Below, piece after piece: positions 38,420 through 49,145 of a stretch of DNA of 64,000 nt (positions are counted from its first letter, which is position 1; every line of letters starts with the position of its first letter). The notes beneath the pieces were generated by a model. It saw only the letters and a program-made list of their open reading frames with translations, had not been told where the DNA came from and searched no databases. The DNA comes from Magnetovibrio sp. Lineage in GTDB: Bacteria; Pseudomonadota; Alphaproteobacteria; Rhodospirillales; Magnetovibrionaceae. Location: NCBI RefSeq assembly GCF_036568125.1, contig NZ_DATCTF010000010.1, positions 124,001 to 188,000 of the forward strand, in the 5' to 3' direction. Made by a program: the position numbers and the translations under genes.

Positions 38420-40717
38420 GTGACCACCATCGCGCATCAAATTGCCGAAGAACTGGGCGTCCGCGACGCTCAGGTCATGGACACCATCGAACTGTTGGAC
38501 GGCGGCGCCACGGTGCCGTTCATCGCCCGCTACCGTAAGGAAGCGACCGGTGGCTTGGACGACGCGCAACTGCGCACCCTGGAAGAACGCCTGCGCTACC
38601 TGCGCGAATTGAACGAACGCCGCGAAGCGATCCTCAAAAGCATCGACGAACAAGGTAAACTGGACGACGCGCTACGCGCCAAGATCGCCGCCGCCGACAC
38701 CAAGTCGCGCCTGGAAGACCTCTACCTGCCGTTCAAGCCCAAACGTCGAACCAAGGCGCAGATCGCCCGCGAGGCCGGATTGGAGCCGTTGGCCCTGGGC
38801 TTGTTGGAAAACCCCACGCTCGATCCGCGCGTTGAGGCCGCGGCTTACGTCAACGACGATGTCGCCGATGTGGATGCGGCCTTGGAAGGTGCCAAACAAA
38901 TTCTCATCGAACGCTTTGCCGAAGATGCCGAACTGGTCGGGCGCTTGCGCGACACCATGTGGGACGAAGCCCACCTGACCTCGCGCGTGATTGAAGGCAA
39001 GGAAGCGGACGGGGCCAAGTTTTCGGATTACTTCGCCTATCATGAAGCTTTGAAATCGGTGCCGTCGCATCGCGCCTTGGCGATTTTCCGCGGCCGCAAG
39101 GAAGAGATCTTGCGCGCCAGTTTGGTGGTCGGCGATCCCGACCAGCCGCCCTATCCCCATCCGTACGAAAGTCACGTCGCGGCGCATTTCGGCTTGCGCG
39201 ACGAGGGCCGCCCCGCCGATGTCTGGTTGATCGAGGCCGCGCGCTGGGCATGGCGGGTGAAAATGGCCCTGCACATCGAGCTTGATTTGATGCAACGCCT
39301 GTGGAGCGACGCCGAAGAGGAAGCCATCCGCGTGTTCGCGCAAAACCTGCGTGACCTGTTGCTGGCCGCGCCTGCGGGACAGCGCGCCACCATCGGGCTC
39401 GACCCCGGGTTTCGTACCGGCGTGAAGGTCGCGGTGGTGGACGCTACCGGCAAATTGGTGGAAACCGCGACGATCTATCCGCACGAACCGCAAAAGCGTT
39501 GGGACGAAAGCGTCGCCACCGTTGCGGTGCTGGCAAAAAAACACAACGCCGAACTGATCGCCATCGGCAACGGTACGGCGTCACGCGAAACCGACAAGCT
39601 GGCCGCCGAGGTGATCGACCGCCATCCCGATTTGAATTTAAAGAAGATCATGGTGTCGGAAGCGGGCGCATCGGTGTATTCGGCGTCCGCCTACGCATCC
39701 CAGGAATTTCCCGACATCGACGTGTCGCTGCGCGGTGCGGTGTCCATCGGGCGGCGCTTGCAGGACCCGTTGGCGGAACTGGTGAAGATCGAGCCCAAGG
39801 CCATCGGTGTCGGTCAATATCAGCACGACCTGTCCGAACATCGCCTCAGCCGCGCGTTGGAAGCGGTGGTGGAAGATTGCGTCAACGCCGTCGGCGTCGA
39901 TTTGAACACCGCGTCGCAGCCGTTGCTGGCCCAAGTTTCGGGTCTGGGCGACAGCTTGGCGGCCAACGTGGTGGCGTATCGCGACGCCAACGGTGCGTTC
40001 AAAAGCCGCAAGGATTTGATGAAGGTGCCGCGTCTGGGCGACAAGGCGTTCGAACAATGCGCGGGTTTCTTGCGGATCAAAAACGGCGACAACCCGCTGG
40101 ACGGATCGGCGGTGCACCCGGAAAGCTATCCCTTGGTTGAACGCATCTTGGCGACCACCAAGATCGACCTCGGCGATTTGATGGGCAATGCCAAGATCCT
40201 GCGCACACTCAACCCGCAAGACTTCGCCAACGAAAACTTCGGCCCCGCAACGGTCAAGGACATCTTGGCAGAACTGGAAAAACCCGGCCGCGATCCGCGC
40301 CCGGAATTCAAGACCGCCGAATTCAAGGACGGGGTGGAAAAGATCAGCGATCTAAAGCCCGGCATGCAGCTCGAAGGCGTGGTCACCAACGTCGCCAATT
40401 TCGGTGCGTTCGTCGACATCGGCGTGCACCAAGACGGCTTGGTGCACGTGTCGCAACTGGCCGATCGCTTCGTCAAGGATCCGCGCGAAGTGGTCAAACC
40501 CGGCGACGTGGTCAAGGTCCGCGTGCAAGAGGTCGATGCGGCGCGCAAGCGCATTTCACTGACCATGCGCACCAAAACGCAAGATGGCGACGCCCCGGCA
40601 CGATCGAACGCGCCGTCCAAGCCGCACGGCAAACCTGCCAAAGTCAAAGCGCCCAAGGCCCCAGACACATCGGGCGGCGCGCTGGCCGAGGCATTTGCCC
40701 GCGCGCGTCAAAAATAG
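38420..40717 (+). CDS. tex: Tex-family S1 RNA-binding transcription accessory protein
   Basis: The 765-residue protein begins [16 protein letters not shown], with the Tex N-terminal helical domain ([16 protein letters not shown]). It has a YqgF-like nuclease-fold domain ([21 protein letters not shown]), helix-hairpin-helix segments ([19 protein letters not shown]) and a C-terminal S1 domain ([21 protein letters not shown]). The start is a GTG at 38420 behind CCAGGAGA; the longer frame has no site. A charged tail of about 50 residues ends the protein. It stands alone; a role in transcription, RNA binding and stress is known in other bacteria. Confidence 0.95.
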   Translation: MTTIAHQIAEELGVRDAQVMDTIELLDGGATVPFIARYRKEATGGLDDAQLRTLEERLRYLRELNERREAILKSIDEQGKLDDALRAKIAAADTKSRLEDLYLPFKPKRRTKAQIAREAGLEPLALGLLENPTLDPRVEAAAYVNDDVADVDAALEGAKQILIERFAEDAELVGRLRDTMWDEAHLTSRVIEGKEADGAKFSDYFAYHEALKSVPSHRALAIFRGRKEEILRASLVVGDPDQPPYPHPYESHVAAHFGLRDEGRPADVWLIEAARWAWRVKMALHIELDLMQRLWSDAEEEAIRVFAQNLRDLLLAAPAGQRATIGLDPGFRTGVKVAVVDATGKLVETATIYPHEPQKRWDESVATVAVLAKKHNAELIAIGNGTASRETDKLAAEVIDRHPDLNLKKIMVSEAGASVYSASAYASQEFPDIDVSLRGAVSIGRRLQDPLAELVKIEPKAIGVGQYQHDLSEHRLSRALEAVVEDCVNAVGVDLNTASQPLLAQVSGLGDSLAANVVAYRDANGAFKSRKDLMKVPRLGDKAFEQCAGFLRIKNGDNPLDGSAVHPESYPLVERILATTKIDLGDLMGNAKILRTLNPQDFANENFGPATVKDILAELEKPGRDPRPEFKTAEFKDGVEKISDLKPGMQLEGVVTNVANFGAFVDIGVHQDGLVHVSQLADRFVKDPREVVKPGDVVKVRVQEVDAARKRISLTMRTKTQDGDAPARSNAPSKPHGKPAKVKAPKAPDTSGGALAEAFARARQK

Positions 40718-40820
40718 TCTCGGGCATTCGCGTCAAACGTTCGATTGTCTTCGACCCACTGTCATAAGTGCTTTATAATTCTATGAGAATTTTAGCGCGT
40801 TATGTGCAGGGCAGGGACGA

Positions 40821-41945
<1,125 letters not shown>

Positions 41946-41958
41946 AGGAGCGCTTACG

Positions 41959-42426
41959 ATGGTGAAGGTGGAAGGTCTCGATAAACTGCTGGCGGAACAT
42001 CCGTTCTTTAAAGGCATGGATGAAACCTCGCGCAAGACCTTGGCGGGATGCGCGCGCAACGAGCGCTTCAACGAGGGGGATTACATCGCCCACGAAGGCA
42101 AGCCGGCGGAACGTTTTTATTTCGTTCGCTCCGGTACCGTGGCGCTGGAATTTCATGTTCAAGGCCAAGACGGTCTGGTGATCGAAACCCTGCATGACGG
42201 CGACGTGTTCGGTTGGTCGTGGATGGTGCCGCCCTATGAATGGGCGTACGACATTCGCGCCGTCACGCTGACCCGTGTCATCAGCTTGGAAGCCACCTGT
42301 CTGCGCAAGAAGCTCAAAAAAGACAACGCGCTGGGGTTCGAGCTGTACAGCCGTTTCGTGCCGGTGATGGCCAAGCGCCTCTACAGCGCCCGCCAGCAAC
42401 TGACAGATATGTACGGCAAGTCCTGA
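41959..42426 (+). CDS. cyclic-nucleotide-binding domain protein in the hydrogenase operon
   Basis: The 155-residue protein consists of a single CAP-type cNMP-binding domain (EGDYIAHEGKPAERFYFVRSGTVALEF, then DGDVFGWSWMVPPYEWAYDIRAVTL). There is no helix-turn-helix for DNA binding. The phosphate-binding cassette is weak compared with true cAMP receptors, so nucleotide binding is uncertain. It sits 13 bases after hyhB and ten before hyhG, with a GAAGGAGCG ribosome-binding site, so it is made with the enzyme. It may tether or modulate the complex rather than regulate transcription. Confidence 0.82.
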   Translation: MVKVEGLDKLLAEHPFFKGMDETSRKTLAGCARNERFNEGDYIAHEGKPAERFYFVRSGTVALEFHVQGQDGLVIETLHDGDVFGWSWMVPPYEWAYDIRAVTLTRVISLEATCLRKKLKKDNALGFELYSRFVPVMAKRLYSARQQLTDMYGKS

Positions 42427-42436
42427 AGGGGGCGAG

Positions 42437-43276
42437 ATGAGCACCCAGATCAAACTCGATCCGATGACACCGGTGCCGTTCGCCGTCGCCAAGCGCGTCC
42501 AGGAACTGGCGGACACCTTCACCATCGAACTTGCTCCCACATCAACTGACGGCTTCGTTTTTCAGCCCGGTCAATTCAACATGCTCTATGCGTTCGGTGT
42601 GGGCGAGGTGCCGATTTCCATCAGCGGTGATCCTTCCGATCCGTCAAAACTGGTGCACACCGTGCGCAACGTGGGCGCGGTCACGGATGCCTTGTCGAAG
42701 TTGAAAAAGGGCGAGCAGCTCGGCGTGCGCGGTCCGTTCGGCAGCGCCTGGCCGGTGGTCGAGGCAGAAGGCAACGACGTGGTGATCGTCGCCGGCGGCA
42801 TCGGTCTCGCGCCGTTGCGTCCGGCCATCGAACATGTGCTCGCCAATCGCTCCAAGTATGGACGCTTTGTCGTTTTGTATGGCGCGCGTTCACCCGCCGA
42901 CGTCTTGTACATGAAGCAACTGCAGATGTGGCGGGGACGATTGGACACATACGTGGACGTCACCGTCGATCACGCTGGTCGCGATTGGGCGGGCAACGTC
43001 GGTGTGGTGACGCGCCTGATCGGGCGCGCCAATTTCGATGTGCACCATGCCAAGGTGTTCATCTGTGGCCCCGAACTGATGATGCGCTTCACCATCAAGG
43101 AACTCAGCGACCTGGGCGTGGCCAAGGACGACATTTACGTGTCCATGGAACGCAACATGAAGTGCGCGATCGGCCATTGCGGTCATTGCCAGTTCGGTGG
43201 CCACTTTATCTGTAAGGACGGTCCGGTATTTCCCTATGCGCGCATCGAAAACCTGATGCAGGTGAGGGGGCTGTGA
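42437..43276 (+). CDS. hyhG: group 3b NiFe hydrogenase, flavin/NADP gamma subunit
   Basis: The 279-residue subunit has a ferredoxin-reductase-like FAD domain ([24 protein letters not shown]), an NAD(P)-binding domain ([21 protein letters not shown]) and a C-terminal 2Fe-2S-type Cys cluster ([22 protein letters not shown]). It passes electrons between NADP(H) and the iron-sulfur subunit. It ends at the start of hyhS with a one-base overlap, supporting coupled translation. Confidence 0.92.
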   Translation: MSTQIKLDPMTPVPFAVAKRVQELADTFTIELAPTSTDGFVFQPGQFNMLYAFGVGEVPISISGDPSDPSKLVHTVRNVGAVTDALSKLKKGEQLGVRGPFGSAWPVVEAEGNDVVIVAGGIGLAPLRPAIEHVLANRSKYGRFVVLYGARSPADVLYMKQLQMWRGRLDTYVDVTVDHAGRDWAGNVGVVTRLIGRANFDVHHAKVFICGPELMMRFTIKELSDLGVAKDDIYVSMERNMKCAIGHCGHCQFGGHFICKDGPVFPYARIENLMQVRGL

Positions 43277-44049
43277 TGGCGATGAAAAAGCCGAAATTGG
43301 CGGTATGGAAGTTCTCGTCGTGCGATGGGTGCCAATTGAGCCTGCTCGATTGCGAAGACGAGCTGTTGGCGGTGGCGGACAGTGTCGAGATCGCCTATTT
43401 CCTCGAAGCCACCCGCGCCCAGGTCAAAGGTCCTTACGATATATCGTTGGTCGAAGGATCGATCACCACGGCGGATGAGGAAAAGCGCATCCACAAGGTG
43501 CGCAAACAATCGAAGATGCTCATCACCATCGGTGCGTGCGCCACGGCGGGCGGGATTCAGGCGTTGAAGAACTTCGCCGACGTTGATGATTTCATCCGCG
43601 CCGTCTATGCCCATCCCGAATATATCGAGACCTTGAAAAAATCCACCGCCATCGCCGACCACGTGCCGGTGGACTTGGAACTGCGCGGCTGCCCGATCAA
43701 CAAACATCAGTTGTTGGAAGTTCTCGGCGCGACTTTGGCGGGGCGCAAGCCCAACGTGCCAGATCACAGTCAGTGCATCGAATGCAAACTGGCGGGCACG
43801 GTGTGCGTGATGGTGGCCAAGGGCCAAGCCTGCCTGGGGCCGGTGACGCAAGCGGGCTGCGGCAACGTCTGTCCGGCATGCGATCGGGGGTGCTATGGCT
43901 GCTTCGGCCCGAAAGAGATGCCCAACACCCATGCGCTGGCCGAAAAATTGGCGGAACTGGGTTTGGACACCAAGCAGCGCCGCGACCTGTTTCGCACCTT
44001 CAACGCCGCCGCCGCCCCGTTCGCGAAGGAGAGCTTGAACCATGACTAA
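43276..44049 (+). CDS. hyhS: group 3b NiFe hydrogenase, small (delta) subunit
   Basis: The 257-residue small subunit starts [28 protein letters not shown], with the proximal cluster CxxC at the N-terminus. Further Cys pairs follow ([28 protein letters not shown] and [15 protein letters not shown]), enough for three 4Fe-4S clusters. There is no Tat signal, so the enzyme stays in the cytoplasm. The ATG at 43276 overlaps the hyhG stop (TGATG) and is preferred to the GTG three bases before. It overlaps hyhL by eight bases. Confidence 0.93.
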   Translation: MAMKKPKLAVWKFSSCDGCQLSLLDCEDELLAVADSVEIAYFLEATRAQVKGPYDISLVEGSITTADEEKRIHKVRKQSKMLITIGACATAGGIQALKNFADVDDFIRAVYAHPEYIETLKKSTAIADHVPVDLELRGCPINKHQLLEVLGATLAGRKPNVPDHSQCIECKLAGTVCVMVAKGQACLGPVTQAGCGNVCPACDRGCYGCFGPKEMPNTHALAEKLAELGLDTKQRRDLFRTFNAAAAPFAKESLNHD

Positions 44050-45340
44050 GACCTCTTCGCGCATCATCAAGGTCGACACGCTGTCGCGGGTGGAAGGCGA
44101 AGGTGCGCTGGATCTACACATTAAGGGCGGTCAAATCAAAGACCTGAAGTTTCGCATTTTCGAACCGCCGCGCTTTTTCGAGGCGCTGTTGCGCGGGCGC
44201 GATTTTTCCGAAGCCCCCGACATCACGTCGCGGATCTGCGGCATCTGCCCGATCGCCTATCTGCTCGGCGCCAGCCAAGCCATGGAAGACGCCTTGGGCG
44301 TGACGGTCACGGGGCCGCTGCGCGATTTGCGCCGTTTGATCTATTGCGGCGAATGGATCGAAAGCCACGTGCTGCACGCGGCGATGCTGCACGCGCCGGA
44401 CTTTCTGGGGCTGGATGATGCTTTGCAAATCGCCAAGGCCAACCCTGAATTGGTGAAAAAGGCGCTCAAACTCAAGAAGCTGGGCAACGATATTTTGGAG
44501 GTCGTCGGCGGGCGCGCGGTGCATCCGGTCAACCTCAAGGTCGGCGGCTTTTATAAAGTGCCGAGCAAAGCCCGCGTGCGCGAATTGATCGAACCGCTGA
44601 AATGGGCCATCGAGACCTCGCGCGAATTGGCGCTGGCGTTCGGCGGGTTCGAATTTCCCGACTTTGAATACGACTACACCTGCGTGTCGCTCAAACACGC
44701 GGACGAATACGCTATCCAGGATGGACGGATCGTTTCCAATCGTGGCCTCGACATCGCGGTGCAGGAATTCCCAGATCATTTTCTGGAAGAGCACGTCGCC
44801 CATTCCAACGCGCTGCACGGCATGACCAAGGACGGCGCGGCCTATCTGGTCGGGCCGTTGGCGCGTTACAACAACAACTTCGATCAACTGTCCAAGTTCG
44901 CCAAGGCCACAGCCAAAGAGGCAGGCTTGGGTAAAACCTGCGCCAACCCGTTTCAAAGCATCGTGGTGCGAATGATCGAAACGCTCTATGCCTGCGAAGA
45001 GGCGTTGCGCATCGCGCAGTCCTACGAAGAACCCGACGCCTCGTGCGTCAAACTCACGGTGCGCGCGGGAACCGGCCATGGCTGCACCGAAGCGCCGCGC
45101 GGCATTTGTTATCATCGCTATCGCATCGACGCGGATGGCCTGATCGAACAGGCCACCATCACCCCGCCGACGGCGCAGAACCAAAAACAGATCGAGCTGG
45201 ACTTGCGCGGCGTGGTCGAGCGCAATATGAAGTTGGGCGATGAAAAGCTGAAGTGGCGTTGCGAACAGACCATCCGCAACTACGATCCGTGTATTTCCTG
45301 CGCCACCCATTTTTTGAGGTTGAATATCAAACGTGACTGA
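44042..45340 (+). CDS. hyhL: group 3b NiFe hydrogenase, large catalytic (alpha) subunit
   Basis: The 432-residue large subunit holds the NiFe active site. The N-terminal metal motif is [10 protein letters not shown] near residue 65 and the C-terminal one is [11 protein letters not shown] near the end, giving the four Ni ligands. A short tail after the final His (LRLNIKRD) is the peptide removed by the maturation protease encoded next. The overlap with its neighbours by eight bases on both sides shows a tightly coupled operon. H2 is oxidised or formed here, linked to NADP(H). Confidence 0.95.
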   Translation: MTKTSSRIIKVDTLSRVEGEGALDLHIKGGQIKDLKFRIFEPPRFFEALLRGRDFSEAPDITSRICGICPIAYLLGASQAMEDALGVTVTGPLRDLRRLIYCGEWIESHVLHAAMLHAPDFLGLDDALQIAKANPELVKKALKLKKLGNDILEVVGGRAVHPVNLKVGGFYKVPSKARVRELIEPLKWAIETSRELALAFGGFEFPDFEYDYTCVSLKHADEYAIQDGRIVSNRGLDIAVQEFPDHFLEEHVAHSNALHGMTKDGAAYLVGPLARYNNNFDQLSKFAKATAKEAGLGKTCANPFQSIVVRMIETLYACEEALRIAQSYEEPDASCVKLTVRAGTGHGCTEAPRGICYHRYRIDADGLIEQATITPPTAQNQKQIELDLRGVVERNMKLGDEKLKWRCEQTIRNYDPCISCATHFLRLNIKRD

Positions 45341-45791
45341 ACGCACCCCCTGGATCATCGGCGTCGGCAACGCCCTGCGTGGCGACGATGGCGCGGCGGC
45401 GGCGGTGGTTGCCCGTTTGCGCACCGACGACATTCCGGCCTACGTCTTCGACGGCGATGGGGCGGAATTGATGGAAATGTGGCAGGGCCAGGGGCGGGTG
45501 ATCGTCATCGATGCGGCGTTGTCGGGCGCACCGCCGGGCACGCTGCACCGGTTTGAAGCCAATTTCGAGGAATTGCCACGCAACTTCTTTCGCCATTCCA
45601 CCCATCAGTTCGGCGTCGCGGAAGCCGTGGAAATGGCCCGCACCTTGGGGCGCTTGCCGGGGGAATTGATCGTCTATGGCATCGAAGGGGCGCGGTTCGA
45701 CCTGGGCGCGCCGCTGTCGCCGGGGGTCGAGCAGGGGGTTTACAACGCCGTCGCCCAGATCAAGGTCGATATTGCCGAGGTCTTATCTTAA
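45333..45791 (+). CDS. hyhD: hydrogenase maturation endopeptidase
   Basis: The 152-residue HyaD/HybD-type protease begins [22 protein letters not shown], the family's GxGNxLxxDDG motif with the metal-binding Asp. It should cut the C-terminal tail of the large subunit after Ni insertion. The start is a GTG at 45333 that overlaps the hyhL end by eight bases. It closes the operon. No hyp genes for metal-centre assembly are in the window. Confidence 0.88.
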   Translation: MTERTPWIIGVGNALRGDDGAAAAVVARLRTDDIPAYVFDGDGAELMEMWQGQGRVIVIDAALSGAPPGTLHRFEANFEELPRNFFRHSTHQFGVAEAVEMARTLGRLPGELIVYGIEGARFDLGAPLSPGVEQGVYNAVAQIKVDIAEVLS

Positions 45792-45830
45792 CGCCTTGCC
45801 CCCGAACCGCCGTCGCGCTACATACGGCGC

Positions 45831-47657
45831 ATGGCCGCACCACTCCTCACCCTGCGCGATATACATTTGACCTTCGGCGGCACGCCGTTGCTGGAAGGCG
45901 CCGACTTGACCGTGGCGCAAGGCGAACGCATGTGCCTGGTCGGTCGCAACGGCTGCGGTAAATCGACGTTGCTGAAAATCGCCGCGGGTTTGATCGAACC
46001 GGACAAAGGCGAACGCGTCCTGCAAAGCGGTATTTCCGTCAATTACCTGCCCCAAGAGCCCGATTTGAGCGGTTTCGACACCGCGTTGGAGTACGTAGAG
46101 GCCGGTCTCGGCCCCCACGACGATCTGTATCGCGCCCAGGTGTTGCTGACCGATTTGGGCTTGAGCGGTCAGGAAAACCCCGCGACGCTGTCGGGCGGGG
46201 AAAAGCGCCGCGCTGCGCTGGCGCGCACGCTGGCCGCCAAACCCGACATCTTGTTGTTGGACGAACCGACCAACCACCTCGACCTCGCCGTGATCGAGTG
46301 GCTGGAAAACGAACTCAATGCAATGAACGCCGCGTTGGTGGTGATCAGCCACGATCGGCGCTTCTTGGAAAACGTCTCCCAAGCCAGCGTGTGGATCTAT
46401 CAGGGCGTGACCCACAAGCTGCCTAAGTCGTTCGCGCATTTCGAAGCGTGGCGGGATGAAACCATCGAACAGATCGAACTGGACCGTCACAAGCTGGACC
46501 GCAAGATCGTGCGCGAACTGCACTGGCTACAACGCGGCGTCACGGCGCGGCGCAAACGCAATATGGGGCGTTTGCGCGCGCTCGACCAATTGCGTCAGGA
46601 ACGCCGCGACCAACGTGCCATCACGGGCACCGTCAAACTGACCGTGTCGCAAGGCGGCGCGTCGGGAAAGCGAGTTTTGGAAGCGGACAACATATCCAAA
46701 TCCTACGGCGACAATGTGGTGGTCAAAGGATTTTCCACCCGCGTGCTGCGCGGCGACCGGCTGGGCATCGTCGGGGCCAACGGTGCGGGCAAAACCACGC
46801 TGCTCAACATGCTGATCGGCAAGCTAGAACCCGACAGCGGCACCGTAACCTTGGGCACCAAGATCGAAATGGCAAGCCTGGATCAGATGCGCGACGCGCT
46901 CAATCCCGATTGGTCGTTGGTCGACGTGTTGACCGGGCAGAGCGGCGACAGCGTCACCGTCGGCGGTCAGCAAAAGCACGTCATGGGCTACATGCAGGAT
47001 TTCTTGTTCGCGCCTGAACAGGCCAATACCCCGGTGCACGCCTTGTCCGGGGGGGAACGCGGACGGTTGATGCTGGCGCGCGCCATGACGCAGACGGCCA
47101 ACCTGCTGGTGCTCGACGAACCGACCAACGACTTGGATCTGGAAACGCTGGATCTGTTGCAGGAAATGCTGGCCGATTTCGACGGTACGGTGATCTTGAT
47201 CAGCCACGATCGCGATTTCTTGGACCGGGTGGTGACGTCGGTGATCGTCAACGAAACCGAAACCGCCGGTGCGGGCGCGTGGCGCGAATACCCCGGCGGT
47301 TATAGCGATATGGTGACGCAGCGCGGTTTCGGCGTGGGTGCGCGCGCTGCCGCCAAAACGGAAGAAAAAGCACCCAAAGAGAAAAAGCCCAGCGCCCCCG
47401 TACAGACATCGGGCAAGCCGAAACTGTCGTACAAGGAAAAGTACGCGCTGGAAACCTTGCCTGGGCGTATGGAACAGCTCAGCACGGAAATCGCGCAGTT
47501 GCAGACGCTGATGGACGATCCCAAGCTCTACAGCAACGATCCGGCCAAGTTCAACACAACCGCCGCCGAGTTGGAGGCCAAATCCAACGAACTGCAAGCC
47601 GCCGAGGAACAGTGGCTGACCTTGGAAATGCTCCGCGAAGAGATAGAAGGCGCTTAA
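45831..47657 (+). CDS. uup: ABC-F family ATPase (Uup type)
   Basis: The 608-residue protein has two ABC domains and no TM segments. Domain 1 has GRNGCGKST, LSGGEKRRAALAR and ILLLDEPTNHLD; domain 2 has GANGAGKTT, LSGGERGRLMLAR and LLVLDEPTNDLD. A charged linker and a C-terminal coiled coil (residues about 535-608) match Uup, a ribosome- and DNA-linked ABC-F protein. It follows the hydrogenase operon by 39 bases but is functionally unrelated. It converges on the DMT transporter gene with a four-base overlap. Confidence 0.9.
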   Translation: MAAPLLTLRDIHLTFGGTPLLEGADLTVAQGERMCLVGRNGCGKSTLLKIAAGLIEPDKGERVLQSGISVNYLPQEPDLSGFDTALEYVEAGLGPHDDLYRAQVLLTDLGLSGQENPATLSGGEKRRAALARTLAAKPDILLLDEPTNHLDLAVIEWLENELNAMNAALVVISHDRRFLENVSQASVWIYQGVTHKLPKSFAHFEAWRDETIEQIELDRHKLDRKIVRELHWLQRGVTARRKRNMGRLRALDQLRQERRDQRAITGTVKLTVSQGGASGKRVLEADNISKSYGDNVVVKGFSTRVLRGDRLGIVGANGAGKTTLLNMLIGKLEPDSGTVTLGTKIEMASLDQMRDALNPDWSLVDVLTGQSGDSVTVGGQQKHVMGYMQDFLFAPEQANTPVHALSGGERGRLMLARAMTQTANLLVLDEPTNDLDLETLDLLQEMLADFDGTVILISHDRDFLDRVVTSVIVNETETAGAGAWREYPGGYSDMVTQRGFGVGARAAAKTEEKAPKEKKPSAPVQTSGKPKLSYKEKYALETLPGRMEQLSTEIAQLQTLMDDPKLYSNDPAKFNTTAAELEAKSNELQAAEEQWLTLEMLREEIEGA

Positions 47658-48550
47658 ATCTTGGTTCGGGCGGATGCCGTCTGCAACACCACGGTGGCGC
47701 CTAACACCAGCACCAATCCGGGATAGGTCAGCGCGGGCGGCGCATCGTGGCCCAGCACCAAGCCGATGATCAGAACCAAGACCGGCTGCACGTAGGTGTA
47801 AGACGATACCTTGGTCGGGCCGATGACCATGGTGCTCCACTGAAACACGAAAAACGTGATCAAGGTGGTGAACAACGCCAGATACAAAACGCCCCAATAG
47901 ACCATCGTCGGCACTCCGGCCCAATCGATGCCGCCCAGACGCGGCAGCGCCAACAGCAACAGCCAACCGCTGCCGGTTGCGAAGATCCAAAAACTCACCC
48001 GCGCCATCGGCTCGCCGCGATGCAGGTATTTCACCAGCGGACCGAACACCCCGATACACACCGTGCCGATGAGGAAAATAGCGTCGCCGCGGTTGAGGTC
48101 GAGGGCGATGAAACTGGCAAAATCGCCGCGAAAGATTACCCACACGGCCCCAACCATGCCCAGACCCAAGGCGATGAAGGAACGGGTTTTCAAGCGCTCC
48201 TTGAGCAGCACCGCCGACACGCCGGCGGCGATGGTGGGGGTCAGGGTGAAGATGGTCGCGGTGTTGAGCGGACTGGTGAAGCGCAGCGCCTCGAACATGG
48301 CCCAGAAAAAACCGACCATGCAGGCGCTGAGCAGGCCGTAACGGCCGAGGTCCCTAAGCGACGGCCGGGGCAGGCCGTATTTCCACGCCACCAACGGTCC
48401 GAACAACGCGGCGGCGATGGCAAAGCGAAACAACGTCAGCACCACGCTGTCGAGCCCCTGGGTGATGGCCGCGCCGATGGGGAACGAGGTGGAAACCAAA
48501 ATGGTGCCCATGATCGTCAGGAGCTGAGCGCGTTTTTCGAGGGCGGTCAT
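47654..48550 (-). CDS. DMT-superfamily (EamA) transporter
   Basis: The 298-residue protein has ten hydrophobic helices arranged as two EamA repeats, each about 135 residues, with typical segments such as FTLTPTIAAGVSAVLLKERL and YTYVQPVLVLIIGLVLGHDAP. Members export amino acids, metabolites or drugs; the substrate cannot be predicted. It is a single gene, ending convergently with uup. Confidence 0.85.
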   Translation of the reverse strand: MTALEKRAQLLTIMGTILVSTSFPIGAAITQGLDSVVLTLFRFAIAAALFGPLVAWKYGLPRPSLRDLGRYGLLSACMVGFFWAMFEALRFTSPLNTATIFTLTPTIAAGVSAVLLKERLKTRSFIALGLGMVGAVWVIFRGDFASFIALDLNRGDAIFLIGTVCIGVFGPLVKYLHRGEPMARVSFWIFATGSGWLLLLALPRLGGIDWAGVPTMVYWGVLYLALFTTLITFFVFQWSTMVIGPTKVSSYTYVQPVLVLIIGLVLGHDAPPALTYPGLVLVLGATVVLQTASARTKI

Positions 48551-48734
48551 GGTTCGAGGTGGTGCTCATCCGGATAAACAGGTTTCGACAAGCATTACAG
48601 CAATTGGGCTTCGCGCCCAAGATGAAGCGGTCTTCGGGGCAATTTTTTCCGCGTTGACGTCGATTTTACCCACCTTGTGGTTCGCGTCGAATTCAATATT
48701 TCAACAAAATCAGACCGTTGGTAATGCCGGAAAA

Positions 48735-48750
48735 CGGCACGCGGGTTGCA
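48735..48750 (+). promoter_or_regulatory. sigma-54 (RpoN) promoter
   Basis: CGGCACGCGGGTTGCA has the -24 GG and -12 GC ten bases apart and differs from TGGCACGNNNNTTGCW only at the first base. Transcription would start near 48762, just before the 102-residue ORF at 48788. No clear IHF site is seen upstream. Confidence 0.75.
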
Positions 48751-48787
48751 CGGCGTCATGTAAATGGATTGGATAAGGATAATCCCC

Positions 48788-49096
48788 ATGAGCCTGACTT
48801 TGGAACCGCTTGCACGGCCCTTTTCCCTGCCGCATGTGGCGCAACAAAAGTCCGCTCAAGCGAGCGAGGCGGAACTGAGCGGCGATCGCATTAAGGATTA
48901 CATCATTGAACGCATGACCGCACGTTTGAAAGGATATGACGCCGAAGGGCTGGATATGCAGATGCTTTCACTGGGCCTGACGCCCGCGTTCGGCGGGGCG
49001 GATAAAAATGCTTTTAGATCGTCCACATCGAACCTGTCATCGCTGCTGAATATGCACTTCGATCTGAACACGCTGCAGATGTTGAACCGCACCTGA
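48788..49096 (+). CDS. sigma-54-driven 102-residue protein, unknown
   Basis: The protein starts MSLTLEPLARPFSLPHVAQQ behind an AAGGATAA ribosome-binding site, 38 bases after a sigma-54 promoter. It is polar, with a central helical part (GDRIKDYIIERMTARLKGY) and a Ser/Leu/Asn-rich C-terminus (LSSLLNMHFDLNTLQMLN). It has no signal peptide, TM segment or known domain. The isolated position and promoter suggest a condition-specific role. An in-frame ATG at 48764 would add eight residues but lies too close to the predicted transcription start. Confidence 0.7.
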   Translation: MSLTLEPLARPFSLPHVAQQKSAQASEAELSGDRIKDYIIERMTARLKGYDAEGLDMQMLSLGLTPAFGGADKNAFRSSTSNLSSLLNMHFDLNTLQMLNRT

Positions 49097-49145
49097 GTAC
49101 GCACAGAACCATGGAAACCGCCCTCCCGAAGTGATATGAGGGCGC

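Noticed and set aside
40718-40820. FNR/CRP-type site before the hydrogenase operon
   Set aside because: I looked for TTGAT-N4-ATCAA and TGTGA-N6-TCACA patterns and found no acceptable match.
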